A DNA stretch of 64,000 bases. It comes from Rhizophlyctis rosea. Taxonomy: Eukaryota; Chytridiomycota; Chytridiomycetes; Rhizophlyctidales; Rhizophlyctidaceae. Each line of letters opens with the position of its first letter. Positions within the stretch are counted from its first letter, which is position 1. Below the pieces are notes generated by a model. It was given only the letters and a program-made list of their open reading frames with translations, did not search any database and had not been told where the DNA came from. The position numbers and the translations under genes are program-made. Positions 23,639-35,249 of this stretch are shown here, piece after piece. The stretch lies in assembly GCA_027596075.1 (NCBI GenBank), contig JADGJC010000045.1, positions 1 to 64,000 on the forward strand. The letters run 5' to 3'.

Positions 23639-24088
23639 GCTTTGCCTTGCGACGTCCAAGTCCCACCCACATGTCGGTATCACCCGAACACTCAACTTCA
23701 AAGTTCTTCTGCTCGGCGAAGGGTCCCGCTTGTTTCAATGAGAGCGAATATCCTTCGACGGTTCGACCACGGACGTCGATCGAGAGAGACGGGAAGGAAC
23801 TGGAATTTGAAAAGAGTGAAAGACAAGAAGAGGATGTGAAAGGGTGACTTGGGTGAGTGATGGTTGAAAGTCAATGCACGGTTGTACCATGATGAGGGGG
23901 CTTGCGCAAGCCATACGCCATTTAGCGCCGTCGTGATCAGATCATGATAGATGATTTTATTAGCCCAATGCTAAAACAGATAGTGACCGAACACTCGACT
24001 CTGACTTCCATTCTCTTCCAAAACGACAATCTGTAAACAGTGCTGCGGTAACGTACGAGAAAAAAGTCCAGCAAAAGACTTCGCAAAT

Positions 24089-25017
24089 ATGACGACTTCA
24101 ATCTTTGCCAATCCCGGCATCCGCTGGATCACGTTGGGATGGTCCGCTTTCATCGGTAGGTGCACCCGCAGATCAGACGCTCCTTCACAGAACTGACCGT
24201 AAACTTTCGGCCAACAGCGGAAAACTTGGTTCTATCACACAACAGAGAAGTTATCATACGGAATATAGGCGATGACAACTATCACCATATATACAATACC
24301 CTGTCCACAATGGCTTGTGGGTCGATTGCATATGGGTACTTCCGATTCGGCCGTGGGAAAGGACCAGCCTTTAGGAGAGGAGGCCTCTTAGGGGACGGTC
24401 CAGCTTCTAAAGCTGCAGCATTCACGTTGCAGTCACTAGGACTGATTGGGTTCTCCCAACTAGCTCCCAAACTGCAAATTCCCATAGCCCTCTCCTCCTC
24501 CACCACCACCAACCCCACCTCTTCCTCCACCTTCCCGCCAACAAACGTACAGTCCCCGCCACCTCCTGAAAGTCCCTCCCGCCTACAAACCCGCTGTCCA
24601 ATTGATTTCAAACCTGCAGACATCCCAACGGACGGAATATACAGCCTGCAACGCGTAAGCCGACACCCAACTCTCTTCTCCCTCGGTTTTCTCGGCCTAG
24701 GTGCAGCTCTCGGCACACCCTTCATAGCAGAATCAATCATGTTCGGTTTTCCCATAGTGTTCGCACTAATCGGCGGCGCGCATCAGGACTATCGGTTCCG
24801 TAAAGTGGGAGAGCTAACGGCTGAGAAGGACGACAAGACGAGTTTGGTGCCTTTCGGCGCCCTCGTCAGTGGAAAACAGGATTGGAGGAAGTTGGCGGGT
24901 GAGATGAAGTGGGTTAACGCAGCCGTTGCGGTTGTGGTGGCGGTTGGGTTGCATTTTAGAAGAGGGGCTAGGTTGCAGGCACTAGCCAAGATGAGCCCAA
25001 TAAACACAAGACCATAA
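24089..25017 (+). CDS. NnrU-family integral membrane protein
   Basis: Two exons, 24089-24155 and 24218-25017, give 288 aa with an exact join (G|CG). The family is recognised from the segment GIYSLQRVSRHPTLFSLGFL followed by a hydrophobic helix and then GGAHQDYRFRKVGELT, the NnrU/MAPEG-like pattern containing RHP. The N-terminal half has LGWSAFIAENLVLSHNREV, a histidine in the position where NnrU and the plant relative Z-ISO carry a haem-ligand His. Four to five membrane segments are expected. A proline/serine-rich insert of about 50 residues (TTTNPTSSSTFPPTNVQSPP) interrupts the domain. Known relatives: bacterial NnrU (denitrification-linked) and plant 15-cis-zeta-carotene isomerase. The activity here is not known. 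Confidence 0.7.
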
Positions 25018-25274
25018 AGTGTCCCAACATAGGGGCTATCCAATTGGCAAGACCGCGCCATGAGCAATGATGGTTTGGGAGTGATTTAGACTTTGCTGCT
25101 GATGGTAACTACGCTGGCTGTCGTTACAATTCCCTCTTGAGAACGTTCATTCGTAACACTTGATGCAGTGAGGGCATGTAGACTTACAATCCGTCATCCC
25201 TCTCATATGTACAAACGCTGATTATCCAAATTGCCGAAAATTTACAAGTCCACACAGATATCACACTTTCATGC

Positions 25275-26216
25275 TCAATGACAGGCTAGAGCGGATTTCG
25301 TGACGGGTACGGGAGAATGCTGAAAGAAATAAAATCCTGCCCCTACGCCTCCTATGAGGGCCACAATATGATACCCGTTTAGGGTCATGAAAATCATCAC
25401 TTGAGGAATCGGAAATCAGTATTTCGTGAATCATACCATGCTTCGAAATAATGCGCAAAGGAACTCACTGAGGAAGTAACCGATGAACGCTTCAATGGCG
25501 TAGAGTAGAGAGCGGATGGATTGGTAATGATTTGATCGACTGTAAACAAACCAGTGAAGGTGTTACGCGTTGGCAACTCCGTTGCTTACTCAAATTTTTA
25601 CGAGTTGATTCCTACCCTTGATTTGTTGCAGTTGCGTTCGTTCCGTTAGTCAATACAGGAAGGGATGATAGCGAAGATGATGAGGATGAACGGAGGAGGC
25701 CTTCCTGTTCCGATTCCGGGCCAGCGCCGTGGTCTATGAGGGCTTGGAGGCGGCGGTCCGTGGTGAGGCGGTAGGATTGGAACCACTCGAAGCTGATTTT
25801 GACTATCTTTGAGCATTGAATATCCACTTTTAGAGCCCAAAACTTCGGCTTACAGGAAGGCGAGAAGGAAGGTCGCGATACAGCTTATGAGGACGGTTCC
25901 AGGACCTAAGAAATTGCGCGCCAGTTTAGCTCTTGTTGCCTGGTGAGCACTTGAAGAAAGGGACTTCTCAGTCGCATAGAAAACCAACCAGACGTTTTCC
26001 AAAACGAGAAGACGATAATGTTGTCTACAGGAAAAGAGAAGTGGCCAGTGTCGTGTGCAGGGTCCTGCCACAATGCCGGCACCAAAGAGACCGACCATAA
26101 CCCCAGTTCCACACCATTCCCATCGACATTCCCGCCCCATCTCCACCCGAACCTGAGTGGTCTCCGTGGTCGGGCATCGAGTGTCCGGGAGGGTGTCCTG
26201 AGTGGTCGTGTTGCAT
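25275..26216 (-). CDS. CTR-type high-affinity copper transporter
   Basis: Six minus-strand exons (26096-26216, 25989-26024, 25854-25905, 25616-25792, 25469-25539, 25275-25399) close a 193-aa frame. The N-terminus is Met/His-rich (MQHDHSGHPPGHSMPDHGDH, then GMSMGMVW), typical of extracellular copper capture. TM1 reads from FWKTSG through TVLISCIATFLLAFLFEWF. A cytosolic loop of about 60 residues is Ser-rich. TM2 is SLLYAIEAFIGYFLMMIFMT, containing the MxxxM copper-selectivity motif. TM3 has GGVGAGFYFF with the GxxxG helix-packing motif. The protein ends in a short tail with ACH, a Cys-His metal-donor end as in Ctr1-type proteins. It would trimerise in the plasma or vacuolar membrane to import Cu(I). 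No other metal gene is adjacent. Confidence 0.85.
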
Positions 26217-26573
26217 TTTGGGTGGAGCGATGGAGAAAGAGGTAAAGTAGGTAAACAAACACAACGGTCGCCCACTTCGTGAAATGCGGCCAGGATCTCG
26301 TGGCGGTGGCGATGTATTGCCGTGCCACCGATGCACTGCTCTGTAAACATCTTGCACCCCGCGGTTTCCATTTGAGAAAATACGGCAAACGGGTATCACC
26401 AAAAAAAAAAACGCCTAAGATCATGAGCGCATCCTCTACTACACTAAGCGCGGAAAATTGGTTCGTCTTACGTATATATACATAAACTGGAAAACATACT
26501 TGACAGCCAGCTAAGGATGACCAGCAGTCTTTATTCGAGCCTGCTCCTCTTTGCAAAACCTCTTGTGTTCTTT

Positions 26574-27500
26574 TCAATGCTCCTTCTGGCACTTCTCGGA
26601 GCAGTATTTGAACTCCTTGCATCCAGAGCAAAGGTGGAGCCTGCGGTCCAATGCATTGCAGAAAGCACATTCAACGGGACTGGTCTCCATCTTGTCCGAG
26701 TTGGGCATGAAGCTCACAATCGAGGGATCGATGGCCTGATGGTCAGACCCATAAAGGAGCGCAAGTCAGCAAGTTCTCAATAACTGCAAGAAACAGAATT
26801 CAATATCTTACCAACAGAGTAGCATAGCGTATGGCGTGGCGTTCCTTGCGGAGCAGGAAATGCTCATACGCCTTTTCCGGCCAGAAGTGTTGCAGCAACA
26901 GCTCACCCGGACCAATGTTGGCATAGGTGCGATCTCGCTGCTCCATGCCCACGTTCCAAGCCTTCTTCGCCGCTTCGCAAAACACTTTACCGATGGAGAA
27001 CTGTGGTGTTGCAAGGTCGATGATAAAGGCGTTGGAGAACTCGTACAGGAGGGTATTTGTTTTGAGTCGTTTACCGCCGAGGATGAGTATGTCGCCTATT
27101 GCACACTGGGCAATTAGTAGCATAACATGCAACATTCAGATGCAGCCTCTCGCACCTCCGACCGGCAAGTCAAGCTCCCGTTTCATAAATTGATTAATGC
27201 GCTTCCCATCAAGTTTGAAGTCCTCGTCCCATATGATGAATTGGATTTCGTCCGGCTGGTCGGTCAAACTGAAGGCTAGAGTTTCGAACACTTTACATTG
27301 GAGGATGTTGAGAATTTGGTGGCGATAATGTCCGTCTGTGTCGGGTGGGAGATCGACTTCTTGCTCAAGCACGGCGGTCTGGTGTGAGCTATACTGAGAA
27401 GATGCCGATACGCGTGTTTTAACCTGCGCTTTGCATTCCGCACCTTCAAATCAGATGAATAATCAACGGGGATGTAGATGCCTTTGATGATGGGCGCCAT
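26574..27500 (-). CDS. MYND-type zinc-finger protein interrupted by in-frame UGA
   Basis: Four minus-strand exons (27444-27500, 27156-27393, 26812-27095, 26574-26735) join in phase. The first ~190 residues are an unknown fungal-type domain (DEIQFIIWDEDFKLDG; LLYEFSNAFIIDLATPQFSI). The C-terminus is a MYND finger: CAFC...CSGC...YCSEKC QKEH, then TGA where the family has Trp, then in the same frame KEHKRFCKEE and a TAG at 26511. Without read-through the finger lacks the last His and Cys. Elsewhere in the window TGA is used as a normal stop, so this is a TGG-to-TGA mutation, a sequencing error or recoding. MYND fingers bind proline-rich partners such as PxLxP. Confidence 0.65.
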
Positions 27501-28207
27501 TTTGACAGGTATGGTCAACGGATGAGTTTGACAGGTCTGTGTAACTGAATCTGGAGCGGCATCGCAAAGGAAAACTGGTAAAAAGAAATATATCGGTGCC
27601 ATCAAGCTTTGTTGTGCCACACCTCGCTCAGGTGACGGTCTCAGCTGATACATTTGATGTATGAGAGTGGGAAGTCAGTCTGAAACCAATATTTCTTTCC
27701 ATAAAGCCCTTTCAATGTCTCGATCTTGCTCAAATACCCTGCCTCACAGAAACAACCCGACGCCCTTGAAGCCTTTTGTCAAATCGGCCAAACCACTCTA
27801 TCACAATAACGTTATGTCCCGCTTGAACGTCCATTCCACGCACCAGAGTTTGTACCCGCATCCAATCCAATCCAAACCCTACCTATTCCAATGCCCTTCC
27901 ACAGTCTCGCCCCACCCGCCCAGTCCGAGCAAGCACCCCTCGGTCCCCGCCAATATACTTCTCCAGCTGTACAATTAAGGACCTCCCCATTCACTTGCAG
28001 TCCACTCCGGCTTATCGAGAACGTACCACCAACACCTTTGCCATATATGACCGCATTCATCAATTTGCCATGCTGTCAAGCTACGTCAACCATGCTATGT
28101 AAATTATAGTGGAATCCGCCAATCCCAACTCTACCAGCCTCCCCAACGGCATCCCACTCCCAATCAACCTCAACTACTGGGGCATACAAAACAACCGGGA
28201 TGCGAGA
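27501..28207. other. Intergenic / unresolved 5' exons of the RGG protein
   Basis: Pro/Ser-rich plus-strand ORFs (27891-28109) may be 5' exons of the gene at 28208, but no join keeps a clean frame. An acceptor-like TTATAG precedes 28109. Confidence 0.3.
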
Positions 28208-28664
28208 ATGTGGGAGACTGTGGAGCAGGCATGGGTTGCTGGTCATCGCAGGCAAATCATGGACGCTGGTTTGGTGGATCGTTTACGTGGTGAGGGAGGT
28301 CGGAGGATAGCAAACATTGTTCTCGGTGCTTTTGAGTTGTTCCGTGAGCAGGAGAGTATGGGTGCTATTTATTTGGAGGATTGCGGTAGGAGTCGGGATG
28401 AGCCTACACTTGAGGAGCTTTTTCGGATGTCAGACCAGTTTAGCGAATGGCTCAACATGTTGACTGATGACGAGGGTGGTCAGGGGAGTAGTGGCGGGGA
28501 CAACAGTGGAAATAGGGATGATAGGGTTCCGAGAGGTGGTAGAGGTGGCNNNNNNNNNNGTTGTTTGTGGTGGATGGGTTGGAATATTTGGATGGGGTGT
28601 ATTATGTGGCAGGGGTGGAAGAGGTGGCAGGGGTGGGAGGGGTGGTAGCCGTGGCAGAGAGTGA
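28208..28664 (+). CDS. RGG-box protein, broken by assembly gap
   Basis: The open frame begins at 28109 after an acceptor-like AG. The first in-frame ATG is at 28208. The N-terminal ~110 residues are helical and charged (VEQAWVAGHRRQIMDAGLVD; LEELFRMSDQFSEWL). They lead into GGRGG, then ten N's at 28550-28559, then another frame reading CGRGGRGGRGGRGGSRGRE and a stop at 28664. RGG on both sides of the gap indicates one low-complexity RGG tail whose true length is unknown, and the N-run length sets an arbitrary frame. RGG tails bind RNA and are arginine-methylated. The N-terminal family is not recognised. Confidence 0.5.
28550..28559. other. Assembly gap (10 N)
   Basis: Ten consecutive N within Gly-rich coding sequence. 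Placeholder length, so the reading frame across it cannot be trusted. Confidence 0.95.
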
Positions 28665-29070
28665 TGGAAGTTTGAGTCATACCATAGCCATGATGATTAT
28701 ATTGGACAGAGTTTTGCTGTACCAGCTTTGTGTTTCATGTATGGGGCTTGATGTCAAAGTACCAGAAGCTATTTTCTATGTGGGGCTGGCGTTGGCACAT
28801 ATTTGACACGTCGGCATTGTCGTCATCTGCATGTCTGTTGGAAGTAGAACAACAACCTGCGGAGCAGCATCAACAACAGTGTTGTAATGTGGATATTATG
28901 TGAGATTTTTGGGCAATGGAAATGATCAATGGACCCTGAGGCCAGGTGTTCGGACCCTGGCCGTCCGGGAACCTGCACCGCCTCAAATCAAAACTGCGAC
29001 AGCTCCTGGGTCCATCTCTTCCAACATTCAGTCATTCCTTTCCAGACACTTCTTCGCAAAACTCTGGAGG
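28665..29070. other. Intergenic, no supported gene
   Basis: Contains the presumed 3' UTR of the RGG gene and 5' sequence of the membrane-protein gene. The downstream frame is open back to 28900 without an ATG, so an upstream exon of the next gene may lie here. Confidence 0.35.
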
Positions 29071-29609
29071 ATGTTCACACGGCGGACCATATTTCTTGTC
29101 AACGCCATCGCAGAGGGTCTGCCTCCTTTGGCAAACTTACTTAGCCACTTCACAGGAAATGGCTTCCGAGAGCTCTTTCCCGGAATTCTCACACCATATG
29201 GTGTGCTCGCAGCCGAGACCTGTTCACTTGGTATGTGCACTGACATCACGCCATCGGTTCTTGATTTACTAAGCACCAATCCTGGCTAGCAATGTGTTGT
29301 TTTGGCGCAATTCCCTCCCTGTATATCTACCTCTCCTCCACCCTACCGCCCTCCGCCAGCTTACCAGTTATCTGCAGTTCCTTGGCCTATCATACCGCTA
29401 TCTGCCTCACCACTGCCTACCGCATCTTCAACAGTCTTCCGACCATCGGACCGCGCACGGCTGGCCTGTTTCCGGACCAGCAGCTGGAGTGGCGAGTGCT
29501 GGGGTGGTGTGCCATAGGATTGCACGGGTCTTTGGCTGTAGCTTTTGCTTACATGCTGATTGCTGGAGATGGGAAGTCTTCAAGGAATTCAAGACCGAAG
29601 TCATCTTAG
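29071..29609 (+). CDS. Small multi-pass membrane protein, unknown
   Basis: Two blocks join at 29230|29290 with a GTATGT donor and a G|CA codon. The product has about three hydrophobic segments (LFPGILTPYGVLAAETCSLA; CCFGAIPSLYIYLSSTL; GWCAIGLHGSLAVAFAYMLI) and a basic Ser-rich tail. Start is uncertain: 29071 is the first in-frame ATG, but the frame is open to 28900, suggesting an upstream exon. Family not recognised. Confidence 0.45.
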
Positions 29610-29853
29610 TTGGACTCGAGTTTTTTGAATTTTAGCTGATTTGACAATTGTTCAGAACGCATTTGTGTGATATCACATGATTATGAGACGCATGTCATAG
29701 CTGAACTCTTGTACTTTCTGTGTTCTTGCTGTCTTCTTGAGGTGCTCCATCGTAACATATGCATCAAGCGTTGGGAAGAAGAGCATTTCAGCAAAAAAGA
29801 GCACCTTCTCAAACATTGCCTGCGGGCATACCGTAAGTGAAATGCAAAAGGAT

Positions 29854-29926
29854 GGTTTCGTCCGGGATCGAACCGGAGACCTCCTGTGTGTTAGACAGGT
29901 GTGATAACCAACTACACCACGAAACC
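29854..29926 (-). tRNA. tRNA-Val (AAC)
   Basis: A 73-nt cloverleaf on the minus strand: acceptor GGTTTCG/CGAAACC, D arm GTGTAGTTGGTTATCAC, anticodon arm CCTGT-CTAACAC-ACAGG, and T arm TCCGG-TTCGATC-CCGGA. The anticodon AAC (29890-29892) reads valine GUU/GUC. A and B boxes are intact and there is no intron. A TTTT Pol III terminator follows at 29846-29849. Confidence 0.95.
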
Positions 29927-30450
29927 GTTGGTGAAGGACCTTTTTGGTCAATACATTATTGTCATTGATGTGAGCAGCAAAATCGTTGAGAAGAAGAAGT
30001 TATGTTTTGCCGTGCCAACACGAAATTCGCAACGGTCGACACTAGACATTTTATGCTTATCATCTTCCGCGTCGAAATCAAAAACCTTGGGTCTATTTTT
30101 ATGTCGGAATGATTGTTTACGTTTTGGAGCTTATGTCAGCAAATACGTCATGGCAATGCCGGGACAAGCCACAAAGTCTCATGCTGGGCCCCTTTGGTGT
30201 GCTAACCTTTCAACCTTTCTTTCCCCGCCACCTCTGAAGACTCTCTGACCCCTTCGTGTCCCTTCCCACTCTCACACGCGTTGTACTTCACCCGTCGCAA
30301 CTCCTCGTCTCTGAATGGTTATCCAGTGTTTTGACGCTCCTCAACTTCAGCAACATATTGTCACCATTTGTCCTTCATTCTGCTACATTAGCATTGAACA
30401 GTTCCATACTCGAGGTTGTCGACTGCGACCGAAGTTTCCTGAACAGGAAT
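29927..30450. other. Intergenic; promoter of hydrolase gene
   Basis: No supported ORF. The frame of the next gene is open back to about 30256, but an alternative upstream ATG at 30315 is in a different frame, so 30451 is preferred. Confidence 0.35.
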
Positions 30451-31924
30451 ATGTTTGATGTTCCAAACGCCGCACATCGCATAAATCGGCCTCTTCTTGT
30501 TTTCATTCATGGTAAGCTAAGGTATGAATGATTGTGAATAGCATGCATGTCAATAATGATGCCAGCTGCATGTCAACAGGTTTCCTCGGTTCGTCCGAGA
30601 GCTTCCACCTCTTCCCGCATGACCTCTCCACAGCCCTCCTGAACAACCATGACATTGAAGTGGACACCCTAACCTACACATACGAAACCCGAGGAGACAA
30701 CCTCCTAGCCGTCCAACAGCTCGTCTCCTTCCTCAAACGCAACGCCCCCAGCGACAAACGCTCATGCGTCATCCTAATAGCCCACTCAATGGGCGGCATC
30801 CTCGCCGTCGATGCAGCCCGCGAAATCCTCTCCGGCACCGTCGAAGGCATCACAACCCGTCCCGCAACCAACATCGCCGACGCCGTATCCGCTGAAGCTG
30901 AAAAGCAAATCTCACAACCCAACCCAGCGACAAGCCCGTCCTCCCAGAGCGCTGGGTTTCCCGACTGTACCATCATAGGCCTCCTAGCGTTTGACTCTCC
31001 GTACTTTGGCGTGCATGACAATGTGTTCACTGCTACGGCACGCGAACGCGTCATTGAGGCGGCGGAAACTGTGCAGTCATGGGCAGAATGGTTAGGATGG
31101 AGTCAAACGGAAAGCACAACAGCAAAGATTGCTGGTGCCAGTGCAGCCGCCGGTGCCACTGCTGCTGTAGCAGCAGAAACCATACGTCGGAACAGCATGA
31201 CCTTAGAGGAAGACACCGAAGACCGAGGTAGAACCTTATCACCAAAACCATCCGAACCCTCCTCCAGCACATCACCCAACCGCGCACTGTCCCCTTTCAA
31301 ATCATCATGGTGGAAATGGGGAGCACTGAGTGTTGCGGCTGCGGCGGTGACGGGGGTTGCGGCGTATGCTACGAGCAAAGAAGTTGCAAAGCAGGTGGAT
31401 AAGGTCGTGACGGATTCTAGCGAGTATGCACGATCACACATGCAGTTTCTTGGACCGTTGTGGACGGATCTGTCGCAGATGAAAGATCGTATGAAGGATG
31501 TGTTGAAGATGGGGGAGATGATGTCGTTTTATTCTTATTACACGAAGGTTTGTGATGGTGCTTTCCCTGCTGTATGCCTCTACGCATGTTCTGATCATTG
31601 ACCTTCATCGTGACCATCCAGCTCCCACCTCTATCCTCCCCACCAGCCTTACCTTCATCACCATCATCAGAAAACCCCGATTCTCCCACCTTCTCACCAC
31701 CGCCCCTCTCCCCACCACCCCACCGCACATTCATAGTCCCTCCACCCACTATCCTTTCCCACCTCTTCGAACCCCACTCAATGCCCAAAGCACGCGACGA
31801 GATCGAGGCACATACTAACATATTTGACATGATGTTTGATGGGGAGGCGTACCAGGCGCTCAAGACGGGGACGGCGAAGATTGTGGCGGATATTGTGAGG
31901 GAGAAAGGGAGTATGTGGTTGTAA
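30451..31924 (+). CDS. DUF676-like alpha/beta hydrolase (putative lipase)
   Basis: Three exons, 30451-30511, 30580-31547 and 31622-31924, close a 443-aa frame. VFIHGFLGSSESF is the oxyanion-hole segment. ILIAHSMGGILAVDAA holds the GxSxG-type nucleophile elbow (HSMGG), and GLLAFDSPYFG is the conserved strand after it. The C-terminal block ARDEIEAHTNIFD probably supplies the catalytic His. A central hydrophobic Ala-rich segment (WWKWGALSVAAAAVTGVAAY) may anchor the protein in a membrane. Fungal relatives are annotated as lipid hydrolases or protein-targeting lipases, and the substrate here is unknown. The start is uncertain by a few codons because the frame is open upstream. Confidence 0.75.
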
Positions 31925-32160
31925 ATGGTACTTGGTTGGGTAGGATCGCATTGAAGAGTGTGTATAGTTAGTAGATAGTAGCCGGCGGAATGTAATTATG
32001 TAGGCCAATAGGGGGAAGACCTAGCTTAGATGTAAATGTTTGTACAAATTCTTTCATTATATATAATAACTCCCACATATTCACATGACTATCTGTACAA
32101 AAAATAAGCGGGCATCCGGACCCGCTATGTGCCTTAAGAAGGCGGCTTATCTTCATCAAA

Positions 32161-34149
32161 TCAACGAAACTGCGAGACCAGCGAATCAAGATGGTCCACC
32201 GTCAGCCCAACCCGACCAGTCATGGTCCGCCATTTCGCCTCTTCGTCCACTTCTCCGGCTAGTTCTGGTAAATGACCGCAAAACCTGGATGTCCAATTTA
32301 AATCATCAGATCTTTGAAACATATCCCCATAAAACGCGCTGAATGCAAACTTGCAAACTCACACTTTCAAGAACACAACTCCCATAATCCACTCTTCCCC
32401 TCCCGACAATACCGCCGTATGTTGATCCAAACGCAACGTACTGATCAAAGCCAACAAGTCGTCCTCAAATGCCGTCGCGACTCCATACTCTCGTCGCAAA
32501 ATTATATACCTGGAAGCGTCGGTGGCATCAATACACGGCTCCCGCACGTTGGTATGGGGTACACCCTAAGAAAAGAAATCGCAAATCCAAACACGAAACA
32601 ATACTCACATGGTGTTGATCTTCTTGAAGAAAATATCCTTCCTCGCCACCACAATCTCATCATTATCCACTCTCACCCCCGACTCCCCTCCCGCCCTCTT
32701 GACCCTCACAAACTCCTTCGTATCCGCCGTAATCATATGACTCAAATTCGTCCACATCTTGCCAAAGAGCGACAAGACAGGTTTATCTCTCTTCCTGGAC
32801 GGTCGCAACCAACTCGCTTCCGCGATTTCGCGGCCGGCGGTCTTATTATTACTGGCTGTGGATGTGACGGGCCGGTGAGGTGCTGCTGGGCCGTCGGTGT
32901 GGGATTGAGGATGGAGGCCGTGAGTTGGTTGAGCGTTTGTGATGGCGGGTGAGGGTGGGGAGTGTGGTTTTGTCGGGGATTTCGGTGGGGGAGATTTAGG
33001 AGTTGGAGTAGATACTGAGAGGGATTGGAGTTGTTTTTCCATTTCTACTACTTCGGTACGCATTGTGGTGGAGCTGTCACCAATGTTTCTTCTTTTCGCT
33101 ACGCCTGTGCTTGCAGCTGACTTCTGCTTCGTTTTCAATCGCTTGGGTTCCACTTTGAATCCTTCGATTGTCTCGTGGTCGCCCTGCGGCCTGGGAGGTG
33201 TTGGTTCTGTGCTCTCCTTCTCGTGCACCGTAATGGAATGCCCAGATACGTTGGAAGGTAATGCTGACAAAAGAGACTGGACGTAGTTGGTGAGGAGTTG
33301 ATCACGGGATACTTCGGCTTTGGAGGGGTCTGCGGGTGGTTGTATGTCTCTGTGCACGAATAGATGGTCAATTTGACATTATCAATGGCATAAGGCACAG
33401 GCTTGACATACGCAAGGGTATAACCCAAAGGAATGATTTCAATGGCTTGCATGCTGATTGTTATATGTCAGTTTTTCTTGCAGATATCACCAGGAAACCA
33501 AAGAATGTGCACATACGTATCGAAATTTCGCATGTACGCTGGATCCGGCGAAAGTTGGGAAAGGGTATATTTTGACGCGGCCAGGCATTGTGGTGAGCAG
33601 TACGAGTTCAATTCTGTGATGTCGTACACCTTCTGTTCCCGCGTATCGATTCGATATTTCCCTTTCCTGACCTATTGTGTATACAACGACTTAGCGCACC
33701 CTATCAGTTGGATTTGACGAACCTGCGGCCCCACCTTCGGAACTTGTTCGCACAACGGGTATCCGCATATCTTGACAGCAGCACGCTCAACGACTACTTC
33801 GTTGTAATCTTCCGGCCTTAAGAGTAAAGCCTGTTGAGGTGGTCAGAAGTCGACGACAACCTCACAATCTTCATGCGCTCCAAGCCCTTACCGCTTCCGC
33901 CAACACCTCAGCCGACACGGCACCCTCGGATATTTTCATTTGCCATTCAAACACCCGGTCCTCCCATTCCTTCCGCGTGGTAAGAGACTTTAGCATTGCT
34001 AGCTGCCGCGCTGACAGCGCCTTCTTTTTGGACCGTCTTGGGTTTCCATTGACACCAACTCTCGTTTTCCGGTTTTTTGGAGCGGGGTTCGAAGTCGTAC
34101 TTGCGTTTCCTGATAGTGGACTGGGTCCGTGAAGTCCCGTCGCGCTCAT
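32161..34149 (-). CDS. RTR1: RTR1/RPAP2-type RNA polymerase II CTD phosphatase
   Basis: Seven minus-strand exons (33892-34149, 33723-33830, 33517-33671, 33412-33453, 32677-33349, 32363-32565, 32161-32284) close a 520-aa frame. Diagnostic sequence: LLLRPEDYNEVVVERAAVKI followed by CGYPLC (C108, C113), then KVYDITELNSYCSPQC (C147, C151), the zinc site of the RTR1 family. Members remove Ser5 (and Tyr1) phosphates from the Rpb1 C-terminal domain and help nuclear import of Pol II. An N-terminal basic stretch NPRRSKKKALS could be a nuclear signal. The C-terminal half is Pro/Ser-rich and poorly conserved. A GTGAGA donor at 32676 is needed to keep frame; a second donor nearby (AT|GTGAGT) would frameshift. 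Divergently transcribed from the bHLH gene. Confidence 0.85.
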
Positions 34150-35249
34150 ATTGGACACGCTATCGTTGCGTTGCTATTGCTATTCTCTGTGACAGGCTGA
34201 AACCGTGGGAAAGGAATTTTGGGCTGTTGAATGTGCAGGCGGGAAAACAATTTGGAATCATGGAGTGCTGCGGAATGACTTGGGCCGTGGCTTGTCCGCA
34301 GCAAGGTTGGGTGAAGCCACGCCTCCGCCACCGCCGGCGCCAAGGGTCATATAATTCTGTCAAGGACCTGATGACGCGCACGTGTCGGACAAGGAGAGGG
34401 CGCGACTTCATGGCGATCCGAGGCATCGGACTATTGGTCAACAGTCAGCAGCACCACGCCACCAAGAACGTGAGCAAAGTCCACCAGAAACGTGACGGGA
34501 GACAGGGGAGCGGGCCCAAATGATGGGAAGCAGGCCCATTGCACCACGTGCGGGTCAGGGCGTCAGGCCCAATGGTTTCAGCACGTGGGCCTGGGTCAAC
34601 ACAAGATGACGACTGAAAAAATTTAAGGTCCGCGTTTGTGCGACTTGTCGTTCCACACTCTCGGAGCTTCCCAAGCTGCGCGCCGAACGGGTCAATCTTG
34701 ACCAAATTCTAATCAGCAGATGAACGAGATTAGAGCGGCATGACTCATGCTGCTATGATGATGCTCTCAATCGGCAGTTCACGAATGATCGCAGGCGACC
34801 ATAAAGGCTGCTTTCATTGAATGAATTGAACCATTGGGAGTTGCTGCAATCTCAAGAGATCAGTTGCATGTTTCTACTTCACCCCAAAACACGTCCACTT
34901 TTTTTCTTCCAATGCTCTTATCGACCGCAATCGATCAGTCGGTTTCCACTTTCCACAGCACAGTAGGTAATGCAGCGTCCACAGTGCCCGCAAGTGTGCT
35001 GAAAAGCTGTCCACCCATTCATCATCATGGCATTGGCGCGTCGCCAATGTTTCCAATGCACAATGACAGTCCAATCCCCTCACATGTGCACCCCACCACG
35101 TGAGGGACCATGAAGCTATAAAAAACCTGTTGTTCCCCACAGCGTTGTGAATGTTTTGACACGCGTCCTGTTCCCCTCCAGAGAAGCAGCAGTTCTTCCG
35201 TCTTGTTCGCAATCTTCCGTTATACCAACATCATCCAGCCTAATCCGTC
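34150..35249. promoter_or_regulatory. Divergent RTR1/bHLH intergenic region with three CACGTG E-boxes
   Basis: Between two divergent starts lie palindromic E-boxes CACGTG at 34545-34550, 34582-34587 and 35097-35102, a TATA-like TATAAAAA near 35116, and CCAAT-type sequences near 35044 and 35054. The bHLH protein encoded immediately downstream has the basic-region residues that read CACGTG, so self-binding is plausible. The first two sites are 37 bp apart. Confidence 0.5.

Larger units (their letters stand above)
22072..24088. other. 2-kb non-coding stretch with short repeats
   Basis: No gene is supported. It contains a tRNA-like minihelix (22689-22730) and a cluster of a 12-bp repeated core (23381-23638), annotated separately. 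ORFs across the repeat cluster read SACLP or KQADL repeatedly but only because the DNA repeats. The right end is the promoter of the NnrU gene. Confidence 0.45.

Noticed and set aside
23241..23738. Minus-strand ORF with repeated SACLP, and plus-strand ORF with KQADL
   Set aside because: The peptide repeats come directly from the 12-bp DNA repeat; the spacers show no coding character and no splice sites support either strand.
25906..26670. Long minus-strand ORF across the CTR and MYND genes
   Set aside because: It reads through introns of two recognisable genes; the spliced models recover CTR and MYND motifs exactly.
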